Assembly: GCA_017879645.1 (NCBI GenBank) | Contig: JAAEXZ010000018.1 | Coordinates: 1 to 34,364 of the forward strand | Length of the DNA: 34,364 nucleotides | Source: Nitrosomonas sp. | GTDB lineage: Bacteria > Pseudomonadota > Gammaproteobacteria > Burkholderiales > Nitrosomonadaceae | Direction: 5' to 3' | Part shown: positions 25,772-33,632 of the stretch, in pieces | Numbering within the stretch: the first letter of the stretch is position 1 | Layout of the letters: each line of letters starts with the position of its first letter | Position numbers and translations under genes: made by a program | Notes under the pieces: generated by a model | The model's input: the letters and a program-made list of their open reading frames with translations, nothing else | Database searches by the model: none | Told to the model about the DNA's origin: nothing

Positions 25772-25795
25772 ATCTGCTGATCAGGCAGATAAAAA
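25767..25795. repeat. second inverted repeat overlapping the terminator T run
   Basis: TTTTTATCTGC (25767-25777) and GCAGATAAAAA (25785-25795) are exact complements around the palindrome TGATCAG. The 11-bp stem shares its first bases with the terminator's T run, so the two hairpins compete for those bases. It may be a second stop signal or just an accident. Confidence 0.55.
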
Positions 25796-25896
25796 GTCGG
25801 GTTTAGCTGGATCGGGAATTCGGTTAAGGATAAATACGAGCGCTGGTTATGTTTTCATATTAAAATCGCGCTCTTTTCTTTTTTCTAATCCATATC

Positions 25897-26733
25897 ATGC
25901 ATCCAATGCTAACCATTGCGGTTAAGGCCGCTCGCCGTGCTGGCAGAATCATCAATCAGGCGTCGTTGAATCTGGATGTACTGACCGTATCAAAAAAATC
26001 TCACAGTGACTATGTCAGTGAAGTGGATGCTGCGGCCGAGGATGCCATCATTAAAGTATTGCAAGCAGCTTATCCGGATCATGCCATTCTGGCGGAGGAA
26101 AGCGGTCGTCTGGGCGATCACAAAAAATCGGATTATCAGTGGATCATCGATCCGCTGGATGGTACAACCAATTTCCTGCATGGTTTTCCGAAATACTCGG
26201 TATCCATAGCCTTGCGTTACAAGGGGGCATTGACGCACGCGGTAGTGTATGACCCGAATAACAATGAGCTGTTTACAGCCACGCGTGGTAGCGGTGCTTT
26301 TCTGAATGATCACCGGATACGTGTGAGCAAGCGATCGCGTTTTGAGGATTGTCTGATTGGTACGGGAATTCCCTTCCGGGATTTGACGCATCTGGATGCC
26401 TACATTGCCATGTTCAAGGATATTGTCCCTCGCACGGCTGGTATACGTCGCCCTGGTTCCGCTGCCCTTGATCTGGCTTATGTGGCAGCCGGGCGCTATG
26501 ACGGCTTCTGGGAAATCGGCCTGGCACCCTGGGATATGGCTGCCGGCGCATTATTGATCACGGAGGCCGGAGGATTGGTCGGTGATCTGGAAGGTAATCA
26601 AACGTTTCTGGAGAGTGGTCAGATTGTGGCCGGTAATCCAAAAGTGTTTGCCACACTGGTACAAATCATTGCGCCACACCTGACTCCGCAATTGATCGAG
26701 AATCATCGTTCCGCCAAGCCGCTGAGCGAGTAA
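25897..26733 (+). CDS. suhB: inositol-1-monophosphatase family protein (SuhB)
   Basis: Mg-dependent phosphatase; in E. coli SuhB also joins the rRNA antitermination complex. The 278 aa show the metal-binding motifs ILAEESG (Glu67, Glu68), [15 protein letters not shown] (Asp85, Asp88) and [17 protein letters not shown] near residue 212. The ATG at 25897 fits the family N-terminus ([19 protein letters not shown]). The C-terminal tail after LVQIIAPHL is slightly longer than usual. It converges with scpB, with only 7 bases between the stop codons and no terminator visible. Confidence 0.95.
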   Translation: MHPMLTIAVKAARRAGRIINQASLNLDVLTVSKKSHSDYVSEVDAAAEDAIIKVLQAAYPDHAILAEESGRLGDHKKSDYQWIIDPLDGTTNFLHGFPKYSVSIALRYKGALTHAVVYDPNNNELFTATRGSGAFLNDHRIRVSKRSRFEDCLIGTGIPFRDLTHLDAYIAMFKDIVPRTAGIRRPGSAALDLAYVAAGRYDGFWEIGLAPWDMAAGALLITEAGGLVGDLEGNQTFLESGQIVAGNPKVFATLVQIIAPHLTPQLIENHRSAKPLSE

Positions 26734-26740
26734 CAGGGAA

Positions 26741-27382
26741 TTATCGCGAAGCCGTATCTGCCTCTGTCTCTGTTTCACTGAGTGGTAGTTCTTGGTTTTG
26801 ATCCGAAGTCACGATGAGCGATTTCATTTCCTCAAGCGGTGGCAATTCTTCCAAAGTGCATAAATTCAGGTCATCGAGAAAATGCGGTGTTGTCGCAAAC
26901 AATGCGGGTTTGCCTGGTACATTGCGGTGGCCGACGGTTTCAATCCAGCCGCGTGCCGTGAGTGTCTTCAATACTGAGGAAGAGACACTGACGCCGCGTA
27001 TCTCTTCGATATCTCCACGTGTCACGGGTTGCCGGTAAGCAACGATAGCCAATGTTTCGAGTACTGCCCGTGAATAACGGGGTGTTTTCGGTGGTGACAG
27101 GCGATCGAGATATGGCTGGATTTCAGCCTGGGTTTGAAATCGCCATCCGCTCGCGACCTTGACCAGTTCGACGCCACTATTCTTCCATTGTTGGCGCATT
27201 TCTTCGAGCAGCTTCGTTAATATCGAAGTGCCAAATTCCTGATCGAACAGTTTGCGTAATTCACCTATTGGCAAGGGTTCGGGGGAGGTCAATAGGGCTG
27301 CTTGCAGGATTCGCTTGATCTGTATGGAATCCAGAGAGGGGGTAGTTTCAGGCTGACTCGGTTTGGACGATGTTGCGGACAT
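26741..27382 (-). CDS. scpB: segregation and condensation protein B
   Basis: Winged-helix partner in the SMC-ScpA-ScpB condensin that compacts and segregates the chromosome. From the ATG at 27382 it has 213 aa (the upstream codon at 27394 is TTG). Visible: RILQAALLTSPEPLPIGELR (first winged helix); RFQTQAEIQPYLDRLSPPKT; and LAIVAYRQPVTRGDIEEIRG, the family signature, followed by VLKTLTARGWIETVGHRNVP (second winged helix). The ends are Ser/Pro- and Glu-rich. It overlaps the end of scpA by 35 bases. Confidence 0.95.
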   Translation of the reverse strand: MSATSSKPSQPETTPSLDSIQIKRILQAALLTSPEPLPIGELRKLFDQEFGTSILTKLLEEMRQQWKNSGVELVKVASGWRFQTQAEIQPYLDRLSPPKTPRYSRAVLETLAIVAYRQPVTRGDIEEIRGVSVSSSVLKTLTARGWIETVGHRNVPGKPALFATTPHFLDDLNLCTLEELPPLEEMKSLIVTSDQNQELPLSETETEADTASR

Positions 27383-28175
27383 AAATGACTCCAAAAGCGT
27401 GTGTCTGGGAAATATCCACCAAGGCTTCCTTGGTCAGTTCTAGTATCGCGAGGAAAGTCACAACCACTTCGGCTGCGGTAGCATCCGAGCTGAACAATTC
27501 ATGAAATGCAACCTGCTTGCGTTCTCGCAATGTCCGCAAGACCTGACTCATGTAAGCACGCACCGACAGCAGTTCGCGTTTGATCTGATGATGACGGTTG
27601 GCTTTGGCACGCGTCAGGATGGCGACCCAGGCATTGCGCAAGTCATCCATCTGGATCGCAGGCAAATGCACGGCAGCCTGTTGTTCGATCCACACCTGAA
27701 TGATGGCAAAATCGCGCTCTGCCAGCGGCAGTTCATTGATACGCAGTGCAGCTTTTTTCATCTGTTCGTATTCGAGCAGACGGCGTACCAGTTCCGCGCG
27801 CGGATCGTGTTCGTCCCCGGATTCGGTAACTGCTTTTGGGCTGGGTAGCAGCATGCGCGACTTGATCTCGATGAGCAGTGCGGTCATCAGCAAGTATTCT
27901 GCAGCCAGTTCCAGTTGATCCGCGCGCATCATTTCTACATAAGTCATGTATTGCTGGGTCAGTTCGGCCATCGGAATATCCAGTATGTCCAGATTGTGTT
28001 TGCGGATCAGATACAGCAGTAAATCCAGTGGTCCCTGAAACGTATCCAGAAAAACTTCCAGTGCATCGGGCGGAATATAGAGATCCTGCGGGATCTCCGT
28101 CAAGGGGGCACCGCAGATTGTTGCGATGGGAGGTGAGTCGATGTTTTCGGTGACGAGATTCACTGCCCGAATCAA
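27348..28175 (-). CDS. scpA: segregation and condensation protein A (kleisin)
   Basis: Kleisin that bridges the SMC heads. The 275 aa contain the N-terminal kleisin helix FQGPLDLLLYLIRKHNLDIL, then DIPMAELTQQYMTYVEMMRA and EYLLMTALLIEIKSRMLLP. A variable middle is followed by the C-terminal winged helix FHELFSSDATAAEVVVTFLA and LELTKEALVDISQTHAFGVI. The first codon at 28175 is TTG; a GTG at 28163 is also possible, and neither has a good Shine-Dalgarno, so the start is uncertain by a few residues. It lies 39 bases after trpS and upstream of scpB. Confidence 0.94.
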   Translation of the reverse strand: MIRAVNLVTENIDSPPIATICGAPLTEIPQDLYIPPDALEVFLDTFQGPLDLLLYLIRKHNLDILDIPMAELTQQYMTYVEMMRADQLELAAEYLLMTALLIEIKSRMLLPSPKAVTESGDEHDPRAELVRRLLEYEQMKKAALRINELPLAERDFAIIQVWIEQQAAVHLPAIQMDDLRNAWVAILTRAKANRHHQIKRELLSVRAYMSQVLRTLRERKQVAFHELFSSDATAAEVVVTFLAILELTKEALVDISQTHAFGVIYVRNIVQTESA

Positions 28176-28214
28176 TGGATGAATAAGACCATGCGCTGGT
28201 AATCTTGCCGGAGG

Positions 28215-29417
28215 TCAGGAATAACCCAGTCCCATGGCTTCGCGGATATCGCGCATGGTTTCATCCGCTAGCTTGTTGGCCTTCTCACAGCCGTCGGCAA
28301 TGATATTGCGAACCAGCGTGGGGTCTTCCTCATATTCCCTGATACGTTCATACATCGGTGCTTGTTCGACCAGAATCATGTCAATGACGGGTGCTTTGCA
28401 ATCCAGGCAGCCGATTTCGGCATTCCGGCAACCGCGCTGTACCCAGTCCTGGGTATTTTCATCTGAATAAACCAGATGGAATTGCCAGACTGGACATCTG
28501 TTTGGGTCACCCGGGTCGCTGCGTCGTACCCGGGCTGGATCGGTCGGCATGGTACGGATCTTTTTGCGTATGCTTTCGGGATCTTCGCGTAAGCTGATGG
28601 TGTTGTTATAGGACTTAGACATTTTTTGTCCATCCAGTCCCGGCATTTTGGATGTTTCTGTCAGCAAGGTTTCCGGTTCGGTCAGAATCATTTTGCCGCC
28701 GCCCTCGAGATAACCGAACAGACGCTCCCGGTCACCGAGACTCAGATTCTGCTGTTCATTGAGCAGCGACCTGGCTTCTTCCAGGGCACTCGCGTCGCCC
28801 TGTTCCTGATACAGGTTACGCAGTTCGGTATAGAGCTTGGATTTCTTGGAGCCTAATTTCTTGATGGCTTGCTCGGCCTTTTCTTCAAATCCGGCTTCCT
28901 TGCCATAAAGGTGATTGAAACGGCGTGAAATTTCCCGAGTAAACTCCAGATGAGGGGCCTGATCTTCACCCACCGGCACCAGATTGGCGCGGTAAATCAG
29001 GATGTCGGCGCTTTGCAGTAATGGGTAACCGAGGAAACCATATGTGCTTAGGTCTTTTTCAGTCAGTTTCTCCTGCTGATCCTTATAGGTAGGTACGCGC
29101 TCCAGCCATCCCAGCGGCGTCATCATCGACAGCAGCAGGTACAATTCAGCATGTGCAGGGACTTTGGATTGAATGAACAGGGTTGCCTGGGACGGATCGA
29201 CACCCGCTGCCAGCCAGTCTATGACCATATCCCAGACATTTTGCTCAATGATTTCCGGTGAATCGTAATGTGTGGTCAAGGCATGCCAGTCGGCAACGAA
29301 AAACAGGCACTCGTACTGTTGTTGCAACTTGACCCAGTTTTTGAGTACGCCGTGGTAGTGTCCCAGGTGCAAACTGCCGGTGGGACGCATACCTGATAAA
29401 ACGCGATCAGCAAACAT
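28215..29417 (-). CDS. trpS: tryptophanyl-tRNA synthetase, long form with Fe-S-type Cys motif
   Basis: Charges tRNA-Trp. At 400 aa it is about 65 residues longer than E. coli TrpRS. Class I signatures: TGSLHLGHYHG (HIGH-type, residues 13-23) and GQKMSKS (residues 263-269). The added segment, about residues 160-240, is charged and helical (KKLGSKKSKLYTELRNLYQE). Cysteines at 308, 330, 337 and 340 give C-x21-C-x6-C-x2-C, nearly the C-x22-C-x6-C-x2-C that binds [4Fe-4S] in Thermotoga TrpRS near the anticodon site. The pattern suggests an Fe-S TrpRS. Gene order M50-trpS-scpA-scpB is usual in betaproteobacteria. Confidence 0.96.
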   Translation of the reverse strand: MFADRVLSGMRPTGSLHLGHYHGVLKNWVKLQQQYECLFFVADWHALTTHYDSPEIIEQNVWDMVIDWLAAGVDPSQATLFIQSKVPAHAELYLLLSMMTPLGWLERVPTYKDQQEKLTEKDLSTYGFLGYPLLQSADILIYRANLVPVGEDQAPHLEFTREISRRFNHLYGKEAGFEEKAEQAIKKLGSKKSKLYTELRNLYQEQGDASALEEARSLLNEQQNLSLGDRERLFGYLEGGGKMILTEPETLLTETSKMPGLDGQKMSKSYNNTISLREDPESIRKKIRTMPTDPARVRRSDPGDPNRCPVWQFHLVYSDENTQDWVQRGCRNAEIGCLDCKAPVIDMILVEQAPMYERIREYEEDPTLVRNIIADGCEKANKLADETMRDIREAMGLGYS

Positions 29418-29443
29418 GTCGATATCCTAAGCTCGAAACGGTG

Positions 29444-30109
29444 TTAAATATAAAGTCCAAAAACAGTGACGATGATTATTTTAGCCCAAGTGATGGCTGG
29501 TCTGATGATAGCGCCGAGTACGCCGCTAAACATTAGGGCCAGCAGGATCATGAAACCATAAGGCTCGATACGTGCAAACTGGTATGCCAGGCCATGGGGC
29601 AGCAGACTGACTGCCATGCGACCACCGTCCAGTGGCGGTAGTGGCAACAGATTCAGAACCATCAGCACGACATTGATTTCAATTCCGGCAATGCCCATCA
29701 GTGCCATGGGTTTGGCAAAACTGCTGTCTGGGATAATGATGGCGAGCTTGATCAGCGCCGCCCATAGCAAGGCCATGACCAGATTCGCACCCGGACCGGC
29801 GGCGGCGACCCACAGCATATCGCGCTTGGGGTGCCGCAAATTGGCAAAATTGACTGGTACCGGTTTTGCCCAGCCGAACAGGAAACCTGCACCCATGGTC
29901 AGTTTGCTCAGGACAAACAACGAAAGCGGCACCAGTATGGTGCCGACCGGGTCGATGTGCCGGATTGGATTGAGGCTGATGCGGCCTTCGTTGTAGGCGG
30001 TGAGATCGCCAAAGTGCTTGGCGAAATAGCCATGTGCCGCTTCATGCAGGGTAATGGCAAAAATGACCGGCAGTGCGTAGATCGCTATGCCCAGGATGAT
30101 GTCATTCAT
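29444..30109 (-). CDS. M50 (site-2 protease-like) membrane metalloprotease
   Basis: From the ATG at 30109 (MNDIILGIAIYALPVIFAIT) it has 221 aa and about six membrane helices. The zinc site is LHEAAHGYFAKHFGD, with a second metal-ligand motif NLLPLPPLDGGRMAVSLLP near residue 150, as in the short YwhC-type M50B proteases without a PDZ domain. Members cleave within membranes, but no substrate is known here. It overlaps the end of yciO by 8 bases and sits upstream of trpS, a conserved order. Confidence 0.92.
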   Translation of the reverse strand: MNDIILGIAIYALPVIFAITLHEAAHGYFAKHFGDLTAYNEGRISLNPIRHIDPVGTILVPLSLFVLSKLTMGAGFLFGWAKPVPVNFANLRHPKRDMLWVAAAGPGANLVMALLWAALIKLAIIIPDSSFAKPMALMGIAGIEINVVLMVLNLLPLPPLDGGRMAVSLLPHGLAYQFARIEPYGFMILLALMFSGVLGAIIRPAITWAKIIIVTVFGLYI

Positions 30110-30734
30110 GATCGATTCCAAACGGTTCGAGACTGCCTCTGCCGGAGCGGACCAGTTCGGGTACATCGGAGGTTAGATCGATGACGGTGGTCATTTCGGT
30201 ACCGCATGAACCGGCATCCATGATCAACTCCACCTGATGCTCGAGACGGGCACGGATTGCTTCGGCATCATTCATAGGAAATTCGTCGCCAGGCAGGATC
30301 AGTGTCGAGCTGAGCAGTGGTTCGTTCAGCTCTTGCAGCAATGCCTGGACTACTGGGTGATCCGGAATGCGCAGACCGATCGTGTTGCGTTTCGGGTGTT
30401 GCATGCGTCTCGGTACTTCCCGGGTGGCCTGCAGAATGAATGTATAACTGCCGGGTGTCGTGGCCTTGAGCAGGCGGTACTGGCGGTTATCCACTTTGGC
30501 ATAGGTGGAGATTTCTGCCAGATCGCGGCAAACCAGGGTGAAGTGATGACGCTCGTCCACCTGGCGAATCGTGCGAATGCGCAGCATGGCTTCTTTATCG
30601 CCCAATTGACAGCCCAGGGCATAACAGGAGTCGGTTGGATAGACAATGACACCGCCTTCGCGGACGATGTTAACCGCCTGTCTGATCAGGCGTAAATGTG
30701 GTGTCTGGGTATGAATCGAAAAAAACTGGGCCAC
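30102..30734 (-). CDS. yciO: YciO family protein (Sua5/TsaC-like)
   Basis: Belongs to the Sua5/YrdC/YciO fold family. From the GTG at 30734 it has 210 aa and starts VAQFFSIHTQTPHLRLIRQA, matching YciO (E. coli MSQFFYIHPDNPQ...). The longer open frame from a TTG at 30782 lacks support. Visible: GGVIVYPTDSCYALGCQLGD, RDLAEISTYAKVDNRQYRLL, TPGSYTFILQATREVPRRM, IGLRIPDHPVVQALL and TTVIDLTSDVPELVRSGRG. YciO shares the dsRNA/ATP fold of threonylcarbamoyl-AMP synthase but is generally regarded as a weak or distinct enzyme. Between the PHP and M50 genes. Confidence 0.9.
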   Translation of the reverse strand: MAQFFSIHTQTPHLRLIRQAVNIVREGGVIVYPTDSCYALGCQLGDKEAMLRIRTIRQVDERHHFTLVCRDLAEISTYAKVDNRQYRLLKATTPGSYTFILQATREVPRRMQHPKRNTIGLRIPDHPVVQALLQELNEPLLSSTLILPGDEFPMNDAEAIRARLEHQVELIMDAGSCGTEMTTVIDLTSDVPELVRSGRGSLEPFGIDHE

Positions 30735-30778
30735 AGTGAAGTGTGAAGTCTGCTGGTAAGGGTTGTTAGAGTAGCATA

Positions 30779-31639
30779 TCAAGCGTTCACCGGGATTCGA
30801 TTATGCATTGGCCAGTCGTGCCAGATCGGATTGCACAGGTCGGGCAGTTCAGGCAGTTGGCCCAGATCACAGAAACTTTCACCCGGACCATGAAAGTCGG
30901 AACCGCAAGAAACCAGCAATTGCCTGTCGCGAGCATGCAGAGCGAAGCGCCTGACCTGATCCGGTGTGTGACTGGGAGTGATGACCTCGATCGCCGATCC
31001 TCCTGCCGCGCAGAATGCTTCGAACAGATCGTTGAGTACGTTTTTGCCCATGTCGTAGCGTCCCGGGTGGGCGATGACGGCACGGCCTCCACTGCCCTGG
31101 ATCCATTCTACTGCATCATCCAGGGTGGCCCATTGGTGCGGAGTATAGCCAGGCTTGCCTTTGACCAGGTAATGTTTGAAAACGGATTTGACGTCCTTGG
31201 CATGACCCTGTTCAACGAGAAAACGTGCAAAATGGGTGCGTCCAATCAACCGTCGTTCTCCGACATGCGCATAAGCACCTTCAAGGCTTCCATGTATGCC
31301 GATCTTGTCCAGCTCGGCAGCAATATTTTCGGCGCGTTGCGCACGACCCGCGCGGACTTCGGCCAAGCCTTGAACCAAAGGCTCGTGATTGGTGTCGATA
31401 TTCAGTCCGACGATATGGATGGTGCGATTGCGCCAGCTGACCGATATTTCCACGCCATTAACAAATGTGATATTTTTTGCTTCGGCCGCTTGCCGGGCTT
31501 CGGTCAGTCCGGCGATATCATCGTGATCGGTCAGGGCCAGGGTGGTTACGCCGCGGGCAGCAGCACGATCGATCAGTTGGGTTGGGGTGAGCAGGCCATC
31601 GGAAATGGTGGAGTGACAATGCAGATCTATGTTGAGCAT
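30779..31639 (-). CDS. rnm: PHP-domain phosphoesterase (RNase AM/YciV-like)
   Basis: From the ATG at 31639 (MLNIDLHCHSTISDGLLTPT) it has 286 aa. PHP metal motifs: DLHCHSTISDG; ALTDHDDIAGL; NGVEISVSWRNRTIHIVGL; VIAHPGRYD; and the final GSDFHGPGE. This set matches E. coli YciV (Rnm), a 5'-3' exonuclease that trims 5S and other RNA 5' ends, which in E. coli also lies beside yciO. The symbol is given by similarity and neighbourhood, not by test. It may be the first gene of the run to scpB, because a 130-base gap precedes it. Confidence 0.85.
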   Translation of the reverse strand: MLNIDLHCHSTISDGLLTPTQLIDRAAARGVTTLALTDHDDIAGLTEARQAAEAKNITFVNGVEISVSWRNRTIHIVGLNIDTNHEPLVQGLAEVRAGRAQRAENIAAELDKIGIHGSLEGAYAHVGERRLIGRTHFARFLVEQGHAKDVKSVFKHYLVKGKPGYTPHQWATLDDAVEWIQGSGGRAVIAHPGRYDMGKNVLNDLFEAFCAAGGSAIEVITPSHTPDQVRRFALHARDRQLLVSCGSDFHGPGESFCDLGQLPELPDLCNPIWHDWPMHNRIPVNA

Positions 31640-31769
31640 GTAGACGGTTATCGGCCAAAAGCAGGACAGGCATGATAACAAATAAAGCGGGCTAAGAAAA
31701 ATGATTGTTTTGGAAAATTAGAGAGATAGTTTGGTGAATTATGAATGGATTTTCATTTGAGGATATGCA

Positions 31770-32993
31770 ATGAGTAAGCAACAGACTGTTTTTGATCACA
31801 TGACGGCAGCACCGCACCGCAGTTTGTTCCTGTTCGGTGCGATGCAGGGTGTCGTGGCTGTGCTGTGGTGGATTTTCGATCTGAGCGGGCGTTATGGGTT
31901 TGCTGGTGCGGCGACCCAGTGGACGGTTGCGCCAACCTGGGTACATGCGTTTTTGATGGTCTACGGTTTTTTTCCATTTTTCATTTTTGGCTTCCTGTTC
32001 ACCACCTATCCAAACTGGATGAACGGCGAGAAGGTCAAAGCAAGGGAATACGTCACTACCGGCTTATTGATGATTGCCGGTGTGGTGCTGGTTTATGCCG
32101 GACTGCTGACGCACAAATTGCTGGTCATCCTGGGGGTGGAATTGATGCTGACTGGATGGGGTGTGGCGGTATATGTGCTGTTCCGTATCCTGCTGACGAC
32201 ACCGGCACAGGACAAGCGCCACGCTCGTGTGACCAGTGCGGCTTTGCTGATGGGCTGGTTTGGCGTGGCCGCTTATCTGTTCTGGTTGGTATCTGAACAC
32301 TTCATGCTTCTGGATTTTGCCCGGCAGGCCGGTCTCTGGCTGTTTTTGCTACCGATCGTACTGACCGTTTCGCATCGTATGATTCCCTTCTTTTCCAGCA
32401 GGGTACTGGACAACTACGAAATGGTTCGACCCTTCTGGATGCTGTGGTTGATGCTGGCGTGTATCATCATACACGCCTGTCTGCAGTTTCTGGGACTGGT
32501 GGCCTATTTGTGGCTGGTTGATTTTCCATTGCTGGCCTGTGCAGCTTATCTGTCCTATCGCTGGGAATTGCAGCGCAGCTTCCAGATGAGCTTGCTGGCG
32601 GTACTGCACATCTCTTTTGCCTGGTTCGGCATCGCCATGTTGCTGTATGGTTTGCAAAGCGTGATTTATTTTGTATCGGGCAATCTCCTGTTCGGGCTCG
32701 CACCATTGCATGCCCTTGGTATTGGATTCTTTTCCGGCATGATCCTCGCCATGGCTTCGCGCGTGACACTCGGTCACTCCGGGAGGCCTCTTGAACTGGA
32801 TCGCGCAACCTGGTTACTGTTTTTGGGTTTCCAGGCGACGGCAGTCATTCGGATTGTTGCAGATCTGGTGCCCGCCATGGCAGCCGTGTTTTACTTGCTG
32901 GCCGCGTTGGTTTGGTTGGGTTGTTTTGGCATGTGGGCATTCCGTTTTGCTCCAATATACTGGCGAGCCCGAGTGGATGGCAAGCCGGGGTAA
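31770..32993 (+). CDS. nnrS: NnrS family haem/copper membrane protein
   Basis: A 407-aa integral membrane protein with about 12 helices. It starts with a short hydrophilic stretch and then APHRSLFLFGAMQGVVAVLW. Family features: MVYGFFPFFIFGFLFTTYPNWM, TVSHRMIPFFSS, and LHALGIGFFSGMILAMASRVTLGHSGRPL with conserved His. NnrS proteins bind haem and copper and protect against nitric oxide stress in denitrifiers and others; the exact activity is not settled. GAGGAT stands 5 bases before the ATG. I saw no FNR- or NsrR-type site in the 130 bases upstream. Confidence 0.93.
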   Translation: MSKQQTVFDHMTAAPHRSLFLFGAMQGVVAVLWWIFDLSGRYGFAGAATQWTVAPTWVHAFLMVYGFFPFFIFGFLFTTYPNWMNGEKVKAREYVTTGLLMIAGVVLVYAGLLTHKLLVILGVELMLTGWGVAVYVLFRILLTTPAQDKRHARVTSAALLMGWFGVAAYLFWLVSEHFMLLDFARQAGLWLFLLPIVLTVSHRMIPFFSSRVLDNYEMVRPFWMLWLMLACIIIHACLQFLGLVAYLWLVDFPLLACAAYLSYRWELQRSFQMSLLAVLHISFAWFGIAMLLYGLQSVIYFVSGNLLFGLAPLHALGIGFFSGMILAMASRVTLGHSGRPLELDRATWLLFLGFQATAVIRIVADLVPAMAAVFYLLAALVWLGCFGMWAFRFAPIYWRARVDGKPG

Positions 32994-33038
32994 TGCGGGT
33001 ACTCAGAAAGCTGCTTTTACATCGGAATGTAGCTAGAG

Positions 33039-33578
33039 ATGAACATCTATTGCATGCGCCATGGATGTACGAATTTTAACGATCTGGGTTTATGCAACGA
33101 TGATCCGGAGCGCGATGTGCATTTGACGGAAGTCGGGTAGGCACAAGCGCAGGCAGCAGCATTGGCTCTGCGCGCAGTGAGGTTGCAGCGCATTCTCGTA
33201 TCGCCGTTGCCGCGAACGCGTGAAACGGCGGAGATCATTAACCGGCACCACGCCGTGCCTATTGAAATCCATGCCGATCTGTCTGACGTGCGCTCCGGTT
33301 TTGATGGTCGGCGGGTAGCCGATTATTTTGCGGCGACCAATCATGACCCGCTCCGGGCGCGTGCCAACGGGGGCGAATCATTGCTGGATCATAAGCTGCG
33401 GGTGCTGCGCTTTATCGACTGGCTGACCACGCAATCCGATCAGGCGTTGCTGATCGTTGCTCACGAAGAAACCATGCGTGTGTTCATCGCGCATTTCGAA
33501 GGTGGTGTTGACGATGAACGGCTGCGGGACATTCATGTTGGCAATTGCGAATACAGGCATTATGTTTTGTCGCGGTGA
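33039..33578 (+). pseudogene. histidine phosphatase (phosphoglycerate mutase-like) with in-frame amber codon
   Basis: Translation from the ATG at 33039 gives MNIYCMRHGCTNFNDLGLCN and so on to LTEVG, then a TAG at 33138-33140. The same frame continues AQAQAAALALRAVRLQRILV, SPLPRTRETAEII, to the TGA at 33578 (179 codons in all). The catalytic RHG, the SPLPRTRETAE motif and the second His in AHEETMRVFIAHFEGG are all intact, so only one codon breaks the gene. A C-to-T change in CAG would do it. Either a recent pseudogene, a sequencing error, or an amber codon that is read through. Downstream of nnrS on the same strand. Confidence 0.8.
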
Positions 33579-33632
33579 TGCTTCAGCATGCTGCTGTCAT
33601 GGTATTTCAGGGACTGATTTTTCAGATTCTCC

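Noticed and set aside
30803..31675. A 290-codon open frame on the plus strand
   Set aside because: It is the exact antisense of the PHP-domain gene, whose motifs are unmistakable; the translation resembles nothing and long antisense frames are common in such sequence.
31640..31769. An FNR, NnrR or NsrR site upstream of nnrS
   Set aside because: I looked for TTGAT-N4-ATCAA and the NsrR pattern; only a weak 5-bp dyad near the ribosome site (ATGAA...TTCAT) is present, not enough to call.
33162..33578. Treating the stretch after the TAG as a complete short phosphatase gene
   Set aside because: It would begin at TTG without a Shine-Dalgarno and lack the catalytic RHG, which lies in the same frame just before the TAG; it is the tail of the interrupted gene.
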